The notes below the pieces were generated by a model. The model worked only from the letters and a program-made list of their open reading frames with translations. It was not told where the DNA came from and made no database searches. The position numbers were made by a program, and so were the translations under genes. Source: Deltaproteobacteria bacterium HGW-Deltaproteobacteria-18 (lineage in GTDB: Bacteria > Desulfobacterota > Desulfovibrionia > Desulfovibrionales > Desulfomicrobiaceae). From it: a stretch of 64,000 nucleotides of DNA. The stretch is from positions 124,001-188,000 of the forward strand of contig PHBE01000007.1 of the NCBI GenBank assembly GCA_002841885.1, read 5' to 3'. Shown one piece after another: positions 16,692 through 25,792 of this stretch (within the stretch, counting starts at the first letter, position 1; each line of letters opens with the position of its first letter).

Positions 16692-17645
16692 TTATCCGCC
16701 GAAAAGTTTCCGTACCGAGTTGAAATTGCAGATGAGCGCGTCCCACATGCGCAGAGCGTCTTCTCTGGCCTCGATTCGACAGGACATTTTGATTTGTATG
16801 TGCGGTTTTTGCGGGTCCCCGCCTGCGCCTTCATATTCCCAGCAGGCCGTTAGTCTGGGGACATCGGGACAGTCCTTGTCCTTGGGTTGGAGGATGTAAA
16901 TCTCCTCCAAACCTTTCAAACCGGCCAGGACGTTTTCTCGTGAACGCAAAATCTTCAGATCGATCCGGTACTTGCTGGTCACCGGTTTGACGGCTTCAGT
17001 GATGCGGGGCGGGTCGCAGGGATGGGCGAAAAGATGGGCGTCAAAGCGCAGGCGAATCCTGTGAGATGATTCGGACGGCGGACGTTCGAGGCTCATGCCG
17101 GCTTGTTCGCTCCATGTCTTCAAACCTTCGACTCTCCCCGCGGAGAGAAAAAAGCCGGTTGGCGAAACATTCTCGCTGCCGTGATGGTACTTTCGGAAAA
17201 GGTTCAGGATCGGCCCGTTTACGGTCAGGCATGGCCCGCACGTATCGAAGGGTCGGTTTTCTGTCAGGCACAGGATTACTTCCGGCATGCCTATATAGAC
17301 TTCAAGGTTGTGATTGGCCCTGCTGCCGTTGCAACAGCGCAACATGGCCGGAAATCCGCAGAGGTCGCTGACATCCGTTTCGTCCCATCTCTCACGGACA
17401 GACAGTCCCGTGATTTCGTTCGCCATCCCCGCTTTCGTCCCGAGCGTTTCCTTGAGCGCGTCCAGACTGCGCTTGTTTAACCCGGGTTTCCAGGGAAACT
17501 CCTCCACGGCTATACCGTTGACTTTAAACCATGTCGCGCAAAGCTCCATGCTTTCGTGTACGGGCAACACGAACCGCCCTACTGGGCGCAATACCATTGG
17601 GCAGGGAGGGAACTTCGGATCGTGGGCGACAGTGTCGGTAACCAT
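16692..17645 (-). CDS. Possible orphan Tli4-like (type VI lipase) immunity protein
   Basis: A 317-residue protein, start ATG 17645 after GGGAGGG. An N-terminal segment with VGRFVLPVHES at about 20-30 resembles the Tli4 N-domain. The C-terminal half (ENVLAGLKGLEEIYIL near 240, then ACWEYEGAG, PHIQIKMSC and a final WDAL) resembles the Tli4 C-domain, where a Gly-Glu motif is followed by a W-x-x-x-G segment. Tli4 proteins neutralise Tle4 phospholipase effectors of type VI secretion. This is from memory of the family, and no signal peptide is obvious at the chosen start although known Tli4 proteins are exported. No effector, VgrG or other T6SS gene is nearby, so it would be an orphan defence or acquired cargo gene. 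Confidence 0.5.
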   Translation of the reverse strand: MVTDTVAHDPKFPPCPMVLRPVGRFVLPVHESMELCATWFKVNGIAVEEFPWKPGLNKRSLDALKETLGTKAGMANEITGLSVRERWDETDVSDLCGFPAMLRCCNGSRANHNLEVYIGMPEVILCLTENRPFDTCGPCLTVNGPILNLFRKYHHGSENVSPTGFFLSAGRVEGLKTWSEQAGMSLERPPSESSHRIRLRFDAHLFAHPCDPPRITEAVKPVTSKYRIDLKILRSRENVLAGLKGLEEIYILQPKDKDCPDVPRLTACWEYEGAGGDPQKPHIQIKMSCRIEAREDALRMWDALICNFNSVRKLFGG

Positions 17646-17823
17646 GAAGTGGAACCCTCCCGAAAAAAAGATTGGCAAGCAGGATCTGCAAAGATGTCAC
17701 TGCAAAACCGGACATTGAGAATTATGTCCCGATTCAATGGCAAAATCAATCTTTCTGACGGTAGGGTTTGCTGCATCAAGCCGCTGGCGATGCGCTGTTG
17801 GCAAACCCATAAGGTACTTCCAC

Positions 17824-18174
17824 CTAGAAATTGAAGACCCGGGCTTCTGCGGCCATGTCAATCAGATTCGGCCCGCCGTCGAGACGCATGTTCGTGTAAA
17901 AGCGGGCTTCGTCGACTCCCCTGTTTTTGGCGCAGGGCGTGCAGATTCCGATCTCGATCTCTTCCTGCACAAGATAGGGCAGATAGTCCCCCGGGCAATC
18001 CCCGGTCAGGGTCTTCTGGCCCGTGTCCCGGGTGGTGTCCGCCCAGAGCACTCCGCCGTCGATGAAGAAAAGGTTGACATGGTGCCCTTTGGAGTGGGCG
18101 ATGCGCGCGAACTGAAAACAGCGGGTCGCCGCCTCGTTGTCGTCCTTGCCAAGAATAAACAGGAATTTGGCCAT
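17824..18174 (-). CDS. DsrE family protein
   Basis: A 116-residue small cytosolic protein of the DsrE/DsrF-like fold, whose members often act in sulfur relay or as partner subunits. It starts MAKFLFILGKDDNEA, typical of the family, and has a conserved-looking cysteine pair in GICTPCAKNRG (about 78-81) and a further Cys at about 60. ATG 18174 follows an AGGAGG-type site (GGGAGGATG on the coding strand). It is a single gene, divergent from rtcB. Whether it takes part in sulfur transfer or is one of the many DsrE-like proteins of unknown role is open. Confidence 0.8.
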   Translation of the reverse strand: MAKFLFILGKDDNEAATRCFQFARIAHSKGHHVNLFFIDGGVLWADTTRDTGQKTLTGDCPGDYLPYLVQEEIEIGICTPCAKNRGVDEARFYTNMRLDGGPNLIDMAAEARVFNF

Positions 18175-18351
18175 TTCATCCTCCCGTGTTACGAATGCGC
18201 TCCACTAGAATGCTTTATTCGTAAAATCAATGTATTCAGAGAAGGAACATTCGAAAAAAATGCACGAATGCGTGTGTAGTTCTGTATCATGGTGGGTTCC
18301 GGATAATGTTTCAAGTTTCCTTCTCTTGGAGAAATTTCAAAAAACGGATAC

Positions 18352-19758
18352 GTGAAATTCATGCCCATGAACAGCCGAAAAATGGAAAAAGCGTTGCCGT
18401 TTCGTCCGGCCGCCCTTGGCATCCCCGATCGTCTTTTCCCCGTGGTCCTCGATTGCGTGCGACAAATGGAAGGGGAAGGAGTGCGCGGCAAGGCCCTGCG
18501 TCGTCTTTTCGGTCGTCTGGCGCAGGATCCGAGGTCGTTCAGGGATCATCCGGTCCTGGGCGGCCTGGCAGGAATGCTTGGCGGCGAATCGGCGCCTGGC
18601 GTGGCCGATCCCGTTACGGAGGTTCCCTGGCGGGTTTGGGGCGAGGGACTCGATCCCAAGGCGGTGCAGCAACTCCGTGACGGATGCAGCCTGCCGGTGG
18701 CCGTGAGCGGAGCGCTCATGCCCGACGCTCATGTCGGTTACGGCCTGCCCATTGGCGGCGTGCTGGCCGTGGATAACGCGGTCATTCCTTACGGTGTCGG
18801 CATGGATATCGCCTGCCGGATGAAGATGAGCGTCTTCGCAGTATCCCCGGATCTGGTCGATTCCCATGGCGGCGAACTGGCGCAGGCCATCGAGCAGGAG
18901 ACCTGTTTTGGCGTCGGCGGCCAGTTCAAGGTCCGCAAGGATCATCCGGTCATGCATGAGGACTGGGGCTTTTCTCCCGTGACGCGGCGGATGCAGGACA
19001 CGGCCTGGGCCCAGCTGGGGACCAGCGGTTCGGGCAATCATTTTGTCGAGTGGGGCGTGCTGAATGTGCCCCTGGCCATGCCTGGTCTGGCCGAGGGGAC
19101 GTATCTGGCTCTTTTGTCACACAGCGGCAGCCGGGGCACTGGCGGGGAAGTGGCCAAGCACTACAGCGCGCTGGCCAGACGTCTGCATCCGGAGCTGCCT
19201 CGCGCTCTCGGGCACCTGGCCTGGCTTGGACTGGATACGGACGAGGGAGGGGAATACTGGGCCGCCATGGAGCTCATGGGCCGTTACAGCGCGGCCAATC
19301 ATGCCCTCATCCACGCCGCAGTGGCCGGGAGTCTTGGGTTGACTTCCCTGCTGAGTCTCGAGAATCATCACAACTTCGCCTGGAAGGAGACCTTTGGAGG
19401 ACGGCGGGTCATCGTGCACCGCAAGGGCGCGACTCCCGCCGATGCCGGGCTTTTTGGGATCATTCCGGGCACCATGGTCGATCCGGCCTTTGTGGTCGAG
19501 GGCCTCGGCAATCCGATGTCCCTGTGCTCGGCGGCTCACGGTGCGGGTCGGGTCATGAGCCGCAAGGAGGCCACGGAGCGCTTTCGCAGGTCCGATCTGG
19601 AGCATGTACTGAAGGAGCGCGGGGTGCGGCTCCTGTCGGGAGGGATCGACGAAGTGCCCATGGCCTACAAGAACATACGGGAAGTCATGGCCGCGCAGGC
19701 CGATCTGGTGCGTATTCGAGGGACATTTATGCCGCGTATCGTGAAAATGGCGAAATAA
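18352..19758 (+). CDS. rtcB: RtcB family RNA-splicing ligase
   Basis: GTP- and Mn-dependent ligase joining 2',3'-cyclic phosphate or 3'-phosphate RNA ends to 5'-OH ends. The sequence shows the family motifs: MPDAHVGYGLPIGGVLA, YGVGMDIACRM (metal Cys), GTSGSGNHFVE, LLSHSGSRGTGGE, SLENHHNFAW, VHRKGATPADAG, and SAAHGAGRVMSRKEA containing the guanylated His. The 468-residue length and divergent N-terminus (no VPVxxW block) suggest the RtcB2-like subgroup. Start uncertain: GTG 18352, ATG 18361 or ATG 18367. No rtcA, rtcR or archease gene is adjacent. It is followed closely by an aspartate kinase gene (gap 10 bases) and may be co-transcribed with it. Confidence 0.9.
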   Translation: MKFMPMNSRKMEKALPFRPAALGIPDRLFPVVLDCVRQMEGEGVRGKALRRLFGRLAQDPRSFRDHPVLGGLAGMLGGESAPGVADPVTEVPWRVWGEGLDPKAVQQLRDGCSLPVAVSGALMPDAHVGYGLPIGGVLAVDNAVIPYGVGMDIACRMKMSVFAVSPDLVDSHGGELAQAIEQETCFGVGGQFKVRKDHPVMHEDWGFSPVTRRMQDTAWAQLGTSGSGNHFVEWGVLNVPLAMPGLAEGTYLALLSHSGSRGTGGEVAKHYSALARRLHPELPRALGHLAWLGLDTDEGGEYWAAMELMGRYSAANHALIHAAVAGSLGLTSLLSLENHHNFAWKETFGGRRVIVHRKGATPADAGLFGIIPGTMVDPAFVVEGLGNPMSLCSAAHGAGRVMSRKEATERFRRSDLEHVLKERGVRLLSGGIDEVPMAYKNIREVMAAQADLVRIRGTFMPRIVKMAK

Positions 19759-19768
19759 GGAGAAAAGC

Positions 19769-20866
19769 ATGGCGCTTGTCGTTCAGAAATACGGAGGCAG
19801 CAGTGTGGCCACCCCGGACAGGATTCGGGATCTGGCACGGCGCATCGTGGCCCGGCACGACGGCGGCGACAAGGTGGTTGTGGTGGTCTCGGCCATGGGC
19901 AAGAGCACCGACGCGCTGGTCAGCCAGGCACGGGAGCTGGCCCAAAACCCTGATCCGCGTGAAATGGACATGCTGGTGTCGGCCGGGGAGCGCATCTCCA
20001 TCGCCATGATGAGCATCGCCATCAACGGCCTCAGGCCTGGTCTGGCCGTGTCCTTCACCGGCTCGCAGATCGGGTTGATCACCGACTGCAATCACGGTGA
20101 CGCACGGGTTCTGGAGATACGGGGCGACCGCCTGCGTGAGGCCCTGGATCAAGGCCGGATAGCCGTGGTCGCCGGATTTCAGGGTGTGTCCACGCAGCGG
20201 GAGATCACCACGCTCGGCCGGGGCGGCTCGGATACCACCGCTGTGGCCGTAGCCGCTGCCCTTTCGGCCGATATGTGCGAAATCTATTCCGATGTGGACG
20301 GGGTTTACACTTCTGATCCGCGCCTGGCGCCATCGGCCCGTCTTTTGGACACCGTGGATTACGAGACCATGCTCGAAATGTCCGCCGCCGGGGCCAAGGT
20401 TTTGAAGGACGACGCCGTGGAGTACGCCCGGCGTCTGGGGGTGCGCATTGCCGCCGGATCGAGCAGTTCCGGGCTCATCGGGACCATCGTTTCAAGTGAG
20501 AACCTGAACCGCGACACCCTGCAGGCCATGGTTTACAATGATCGGTTGCGCTGGATCGCGTTTGACGCCGAGATACCGCTCCCGCCGGATAGCCGCCTGT
20601 GCCAGTCCGTGGAGGGACGCCGCGTGGTGGTCGTGGACGAAAAGAATGCCGGGAGCCTGGAAGGAGTTCCGTGCGCGAGCCTGTCCCTCATCGGCGCGCG
20701 TGTGTCCGCTCAGAGCCGCCGGGTCGGCGAGGTTCTGGCGCGGCTGGAGGAAGTGGGAAACCGTGTCCTGGCCATCAGCAGCACGGCCTCCAAATATGAG
20801 ATTTTTCTTGAAGATCCGCTTCCGCCTTTGCAGGTTTCAGCCATTCACGACATGCTTTTCATCTGA
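19769..20866 (+). CDS. Aspartate kinase, short form
   Basis: Phosphorylates aspartate in the first step of the Lys/Met/Thr pathway. The N-terminal kinase domain is intact: VVQKYGGSSVATPDRI, VVSAMGKSTD, SAGERISIAMM, FTGSQIGLITD, GFQGVSTQREITTLGRGGSDTTAV and YSDVDGVYTSDPR. After about residue 250 the regulatory region is short; only about 110 residues remain, room for a reduced ACT region rather than the usual two ACT domains (about 405-410 residues in most lysC products; here 365). Allosteric control is probably altered. It lies 10 bases after rtcB and ends before a perfect 12-bp terminator stem. Confidence 0.88.
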   Translation: MALVVQKYGGSSVATPDRIRDLARRIVARHDGGDKVVVVVSAMGKSTDALVSQARELAQNPDPREMDMLVSAGERISIAMMSIAINGLRPGLAVSFTGSQIGLITDCNHGDARVLEIRGDRLREALDQGRIAVVAGFQGVSTQREITTLGRGGSDTTAVAVAAALSADMCEIYSDVDGVYTSDPRLAPSARLLDTVDYETMLEMSAAGAKVLKDDAVEYARRLGVRIAAGSSSSGLIGTIVSSENLNRDTLQAMVYNDRLRWIAFDAEIPLPPDSRLCQSVEGRRVVVVDEKNAGSLEGVPCASLSLIGARVSAQSRRVGEVLARLEEVGNRVLAISSTASKYEIFLEDPLPPLQVSAIHDMLFI

Positions 20867-20890
20867 AGCCAGGTGCAGCCAGGGGAATTC

Positions 20891-20920
20891 GACCCCGCTT
20901 TCGGATTCGAAAGCGGGGTC
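20891..20920. terminator. Bidirectional terminator-like hairpin
   Basis: GACCCCGCTTTC (20891-20902) and GAAAGCGGGGTC (20909-20920) form a perfect 12-bp stem with a 6-base loop between convergent genes. GGTTGTTTTA follows on the plus strand. It probably serves both the aspartate kinase gene and the convergent Usp gene. Confidence 0.8.
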
Positions 20921-20927
20921 GGTTGTT

Positions 20928-21794
20928 TTAATGGCAGATCCACAAGGTCGTGGATTCGAGGTTTTTGAGCAGGTTCATGCTGACAGAGCCCAGCAGGTGC
21001 AGGGTTCTGGTCTCTCCCCGTCCCGTGCGTCCCGTGGCCAGGACACCGTATTCGCCCTCTTTGGCCACGCGCTGGATGGTATCCGCGATGCCGCTGCATT
21101 TGACTATCTTCTGATGAATGCGGCGGCCGGCAACGCCGTTCTCTTCGAGCATGCGCCGGGCCTGGGCGATGGCTTCCTCCGGGACTGCCGGAGACGAGCC
21201 GCAGTCCACATGCAGCAAGGTAATTTCGTGTTCGGGGGCCTTGGCGAGCATGAAGCCGACGTGGTCGGCGCAGCGCAGGCTGGCGGGAGAACCGTCTGTG
21301 CAGAGCAGCACGCTTGGAGCGGGTTTTTCGTGACTGCGACAGATCCATAAAGGAATTTCCATGGGCGTTGTGAATATTTGTCTGCTCACGCTGTCGTCGA
21401 TCAACTCTTCCAGACGTGACAAGCCCCTGCGGCCGAGGGCGATGGCGTCGTAAATGCCGGCAATGCCTTCCTGGATGATGTCTTTGGCCGTGCCGAGCTG
21501 TTTGAAGGTGATCTTCTTGTGGATGTTGGCCTTGGGAAAATGCTTGCTGACAAGCAGTTCCTCGGCCCTGTCGAGGGCGGTCTGGGCCAGGCTCTTGGTC
21601 TGGCTTTCCCTGCGGCTCAGGTTTCCGTAATCCTGTATGATCTCTGCCTCTGTCAGCCCCGCCTTGGGATTCGGCGCGACGTAGAGGAGGGTCAACTGTG
21701 GGTATTCGGTGGCGGCAAAGAAGCCGGCGACGAATCGCACGGCCTGCAGGGAACTGTAATCATCGCTTACGGTAAGCAGAATATGTCTGTCCAT
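20928..21794 (-). CDS. Tandem universal stress protein
   Basis: A 288-residue protein made of two UspA domains. The first (about 1-145) begins HILLTVSDDYSS and ends with the ALGRRGLSRLEELIDDSVS segment. The second (about 150-288) begins PSVLLCTDGSPASL and ends GVLATGRTGRGETRTLHLLGSVSMNLL, where G-2X-G-9X-G-(S/T)-type ATP-binding residues are recognisable. No signal peptide. Likely an adenine-nucleotide-binding stress protein. It is a single gene with a terminator hairpin 8 bases after its stop. Confidence 0.9.
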   Translation of the reverse strand: MDRHILLTVSDDYSSLQAVRFVAGFFAATEYPQLTLLYVAPNPKAGLTEAEIIQDYGNLSRRESQTKSLAQTALDRAEELLVSKHFPKANIHKKITFKQLGTAKDIIQEGIAGIYDAIALGRRGLSRLEELIDDSVSRQIFTTPMEIPLWICRSHEKPAPSVLLCTDGSPASLRCADHVGFMLAKAPEHEITLLHVDCGSSPAVPEEAIAQARRMLEENGVAGRRIHQKIVKCSGIADTIQRVAKEGEYGVLATGRTGRGETRTLHLLGSVSMNLLKNLESTTLWICH

Positions 21795-21870
21795 GTGACT
21801 ATCCTCGTGCGTTGGGTTTTATTAGTCTGTGGTGTAGAGCAAAGCACAAGGTCTTGCAATCGTGCGGGCT

Positions 21871-22497
21871 TTATTTGCTTGCTTCCTGTTGCTCCGTAAC
21901 GATCTGAACGACCTCCGTCTCCTTGTCCGCGATGCTGAAGGGAGTCAGAAGGATCGTGACTCCGCTGTCCCCGCGCCGGGGCTCGAGCAGGAAGTAGTCC
22001 CCGGGCTGCATGGCGCAGGCCAGGCCGTCACGGGTTTTTTTCCAGGGCAGGTCGTCGAGGGCGCGCAGAAACCCTTCATCGATCCTGGCTACGCCGAAAT
22101 CCATCAGGGGACGCAAATCCCTGCCTCCCGTGATGTGCAGAGCGCCACTGGCCGGTGCGGCGGCCTCCATTTCCCAGAACTGCCAGTTCGCGCCGTCAAA
22201 ATACTCCACCCCTCCGAAATCGACTGCGTTGCGGGCCGGAACGCCAAGGGTGCGCAGGGCTGCGGTGGCCAGCACCGCCTTGTCCGAATTCGAGGAGGCG
22301 AAACCGCCTTGAAGGGTTTGCAGCGGGGTCAGGGGAGGGCCGAAGAGGGTCGGCGGCAGGATGGGCAGGCTGTTGATATGAGCCCGGATCGTCTGGATTT
22401 TTTTGTCGAGAGGCAGGGCGATTGATTTTTCGAGCCACGGGCGAAGCTGGGCGCGCCAGGGCGACCAGGGTTCAAGGTGGAGGCGGGGGGAGAGCAC
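21871..22497 (-). pseudogene. 3' part of frameshifted transglutaminase-like lipoprotein gene
   Basis: This open frame (GTG 22497) overlaps the end of the larger upstream frame by 26 bases and lies in another phase. It contains a second, partly degenerate transglutaminase-like region (DKAVLATAALRTLGVPARNAV, then GGVEYFDGANWQFWEME) and a C-terminal beta-rich tail. Large transglutaminase-like proteins of this type carry such a second module after the first domain in one chain. Removing one base in the six-G run at 22485-22490 would join both frames into one product of about 685 residues. The reader should treat this and the following entry as one broken gene, a sequencing error, or a slippage site. 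Confidence 0.7.
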
Positions 22498-23929
22498 GAC
22501 TGGCCTCGACCGCTAGTTCGATGTCGCGGAGCAGGTCGTCCGGATCGGCCTGCAGCAGGTCCTTGTCGTCGAGGCCGGTCAGCAGGGGCAAGAGCCACGG
22601 CGAGGCCGGACCGGGAGGCTGATGCAGCAGTCGCAGCCAGAGCGGGGTGCGCTCTCCCGCCAGGGTCAGGCGATCGCGCAGAGGCCCCGGCAGGTCGCGC
22701 AGAAATGGTTCCCAGCGCTGCTCGCGTTCTTTGCGCAGGCGTTTGAGTTTTGTGCTGGTGGAAGCTTTGAAGGCGGTTTCAGCGGGGCCGGGATGGGAAA
22801 ATCTGATGGATTCGGGAAGCGTGCGGGGAGCTTCGGCCTGGAGCCGGACCCGCGTTTCGTCCATGTCCCGGGTGTCGAGCAGGGTCCAGGCCAAGCCGTC
22901 TTCAGCGGCGCAGGAGACGAAAAAGATCCCGGGACCGAGGATGACCCTGGCCAGGCCATCGTCGTTGGTGACGGCCTTGGTCACGGGCCGCAGGCCGCCC
23001 ATGGAATAGACGCAGAAGAAGACGTCGCGGCCAGGGGCTGGCTGGTCGTCGGCCAGACGCACGCTGACCTGGACCGGCGTTGCCCGCGTGTAGGCGGCCG
23101 TGTTGTCGATGAGGGCGTAACCTGTGCCCGTGCGGTAGATCGACGGGTCCTGGGGCTGGCCAAAGGCATAGGCCACTACCTTGGCCATGCGCGGAGTCTG
23201 GGCCGCGAACCAGGTCTGGCTGAGCGCGGAAAATTCAGTCCCGGTTTCCAGAAATTTCCAGCCGTCTTCGGTCCAGGCTTCGACCCAGGCATGGTTGCCG
23301 TCGGTATGCTGCCACCACGGAACCATGGCCTGGCGCACAGGCAGGCCCACGGCGCGGGCCGCGGCCAGAAAGAGGATGTTCGTCTCCTCGCAACGGCCAT
23401 ATCCTGCCTCGAGGATGGACATCACTCCCAGGTCGCGGCGCGAGGTGGCGCGGTACTGGGCTTTTTGCGCGCACCATTTGCCCACTCGCACAAGCGCTTC
23501 CTCCATGCTTCCGGCCGTGGCGCACAGCGGGGCCAGTTCGCCGAAGAGCATGGCGCGGTGAGGCTGGAAGGGCTCCTGGCTGGCGCGGTGGGGCAGGACG
23601 TAGTGCAGGAAGATGTCCCACGGTACTGTTTTGCCCCAGGGCATGGCCTCCCGCGCCAGGAATGCATAATCCAGATTATCGCTCAGCGCATGGGCATTCA
23701 TGGACAGGCTGTCGGCCGGTGGGAGATTGTCGAGCAGAAAATGCGCGGCAAGAGATTTCTCCGGATTCTCAAGGTACATGCTCTTAAAGGTCTTGAGTTC
23801 GTCCGCATTGGGGTTGGCAGCGTCCGGGATGGAAAACGAGGTCGCAAGGCCCGGTCCGGATTGGCGTCCGGCGCAGCCTCCGAGAATGACAAGAAGAACC
23901 AGAAATGTGAGAATTCGTGCGGTGTTCAT
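22472..23929 (-). pseudogene. 5' part of frameshifted transglutaminase-like lipoprotein gene
   Basis: A predicted lipoprotein: MNTARILTFLVLLVILGGC carries a lipobox (LGGC) at 16-19, and the start at 23929 was chosen for it. The transglutaminase-like core near 175-235 contains the catalytic-type triad regions YGRCEETNILFLAAARAVG (Cys), DGNHAWVEAWTEDGW (His) and an acidic residue soon after. A beta-sandwich-like segment follows (VFFCVYSMGGLRPV, TNDDGLARVILGPG). It ends in a proline run (ALPPPPP) at the C6 tract, where the frame is lost. The downstream frame continues the expected domain order. The N-terminal domain alone could still be active. It diverges from murJ. Confidence 0.7.
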
Positions 23930-24180
23930 GGAGGCAGTGTATCGGTTAAGCAAAGACCATGTCCAGAACGTCTTGGCTTCGTTGTAGATTTTAGGGCAGG
24001 CCGGGCTCGGCTGGCTTTTCAAGCTCGTGTCCGTTGATGGGGGAGTGAGTCCGATAAACAGAAAAATGAAGAGGTTTCATGATTTTGCCCTGTAAATCCT
24101 GGTAGACGCGCATTGGCGCGGCAGATACATAAAATTTTTTTGAGGATGTCCCTTTTATTTCACCATTCCGGAAGCTTCTC

Positions 24181-25716
24181 TTGTCCACCAACCGAACCAT
24201 CGCCAAAAACGCATCCATCGTTTCCGGCGCCACCATGCTGAGCCGGGTGCTCGGGCTCGTGCGTGACCTGATCATGGCCTACGCCCTGGGTGCGTCCGTG
24301 CTGGCCGACGCCTTTTTCGTGGCTTTCCGCGTTCCCAATCTGCTCAGGAGCCTCTTTGCCGAAGGCTCCCTGACCATGGCCTTCGTGCCGACCTTCGTCA
24401 GAATCCGGCAGAGCGAGGGCGACGAGGCGGCTTTTGTGCTGGCCAGGTCCATCCAGTTCTGGCTGCTTGTCATCCTGGGCCTGCTGACTCTTCTGGTGCT
24501 GCTCTTCCCCAAGGCCGTGACCCTGCTCATCGCCTCGGGTTTCGCGGCCAAGCGGCCGGAGCTTTTCGAGTTGACCGCAAGTCTGGTCCAGATCTGCTTT
24601 CCCTACATCCTGTTCATTTCCGGCGTGGCCCTGTGCATGGGCATCCTGAACAGCATGGGACATTTCCTCATCCCGGCCCTGGCGCCGTGCATTCTCAACA
24701 TCGTGCTCATAGCCGCAAGCCTTCTGGCCATAAAGGTCGGCGGGAACGTGGCCGTGTATCTGGCCTGGGGCGTGCTTGTGGCCGGGGTCGGGCAGTGGCT
24801 CATGCAACAGCCCATTCTGCGCTCCAAAGGTTTTTCCTGGATCGGGCCGGTGGAGCCAGCGGGCCCGGGCGTGCGACGCATCGGCACGCTCATGCTGCCC
24901 ACCATCCTGGGCTCGGCCGTTTACCAGATCAACATCCTGATCAGCACGGGCATGGCCTCCTTTCTGCCCGAAGGGTCCGTATCGTATCTCTACTATGCGG
25001 ATCGGCTCTTCCAGTTTCCGCTTGGCGTTTTCGGCGTGGCCGTGGGCGTGGCCACCCTGCCTTCGCTCTCCCTGCTGGCTGCACCCGAGAAGCGCGCGGA
25101 GTTCCGGGAAACCCTGGCCACCTCCCTGGGCCTGACCCTGTTCGTGAACCTGCCTGCAGCTGCGGGCCTGGCCGGATTGTCGCTGCCGCTGGTGGACCTG
25201 CTCTTCGGGCGCGGTGAATTTTCTTCGGTGGCGGTACACGGTACGTCCATGGCTCTGCTCGGCTACGTGGTCGGGCTGCCCGCCTTTTCGAGCGTGCGTT
25301 CCCTGGCCTCGGCCTACTATGCCCTGGGCGACACCAGGACCCCGGTGCGCGTGGCTCTTGGCAGCCTGTGCGTTTTCGTGGTTGCGGGCTACACGGGCAT
25401 GCAGGTGCTGGGGCACGTGGGGCTGGCCCTGGCCTCGTCCCTGTCGGCCTGGATCAACGTGGTGCTCCTGGGTTTTCTTCTGCGCCGGCATTGCGGAGCC
25501 TGGTTCCGCGTGAACCGCGACATGGTCATCTCCCTTGCCCTGAGTCTCGCCATGCTCGCCGGATGCTGGATGAGCACCCGGCTTGGCCCGGTCTGCCTGC
25601 TCTTCATCCCCGTCTGGGCTGCCCTGTACATGGGGGCTGCCCTGCTCCTGAACGTAAGCCAGGCGCGGCTTTTCGCCAAAGTGCTGGGAAGGCGGTCATG
25701 GCGCAAAAGAGCCTGA
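24181..25716 (+). CDS. murJ: Lipid II flippase MurJ (MviN)
   Basis: A 511-residue polytopic inner-membrane protein of the MOP superfamily that flips lipid II for peptidoglycan synthesis. The N-terminus has the family pattern ASIVSGATMLSRVLGLVRD, then LADAFFVAFRVPNLLR, LFAEGSLTMAFVP, and about 14 hydrophobic helices. A YYADRLFQFPLGVFGVAVG motif at about 278-296 is diagnostic. The start is TTG 24181 with CCGGAAG upstream, since no ATG lies before the conserved N-terminal helix. It is a single gene, between the broken transglutaminase gene (divergent) and dapL. Confidence 0.93.
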   Translation: MSTNRTIAKNASIVSGATMLSRVLGLVRDLIMAYALGASVLADAFFVAFRVPNLLRSLFAEGSLTMAFVPTFVRIRQSEGDEAAFVLARSIQFWLLVILGLLTLLVLLFPKAVTLLIASGFAAKRPELFELTASLVQICFPYILFISGVALCMGILNSMGHFLIPALAPCILNIVLIAASLLAIKVGGNVAVYLAWGVLVAGVGQWLMQQPILRSKGFSWIGPVEPAGPGVRRIGTLMLPTILGSAVYQINILISTGMASFLPEGSVSYLYYADRLFQFPLGVFGVAVGVATLPSLSLLAAPEKRAEFRETLATSLGLTLFVNLPAAAGLAGLSLPLVDLLFGRGEFSSVAVHGTSMALLGYVVGLPAFSSVRSLASAYYALGDTRTPVRVALGSLCVFVVAGYTGMQVLGHVGLALASSLSAWINVVLLGFLLRRHCGAWFRVNRDMVISLALSLAMLAGCWMSTRLGPVCLLFIPVWAALYMGAALLLNVSQARLFAKVLGRRSWRKRA

Positions 25717-25792
25717 CTTGAACTGTGCGCCCTTTGACGTTAGGCTTGCCGCTTCCATTCACCACAGAAAAACCAGCCAGTGAGGACCACAT

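Noticed and set aside
24160-25491. 443-residue minus-strand frame opposite murJ
   Set aside because: Antisense shadow; His/Gln/Gly-rich composition and no family motifs.
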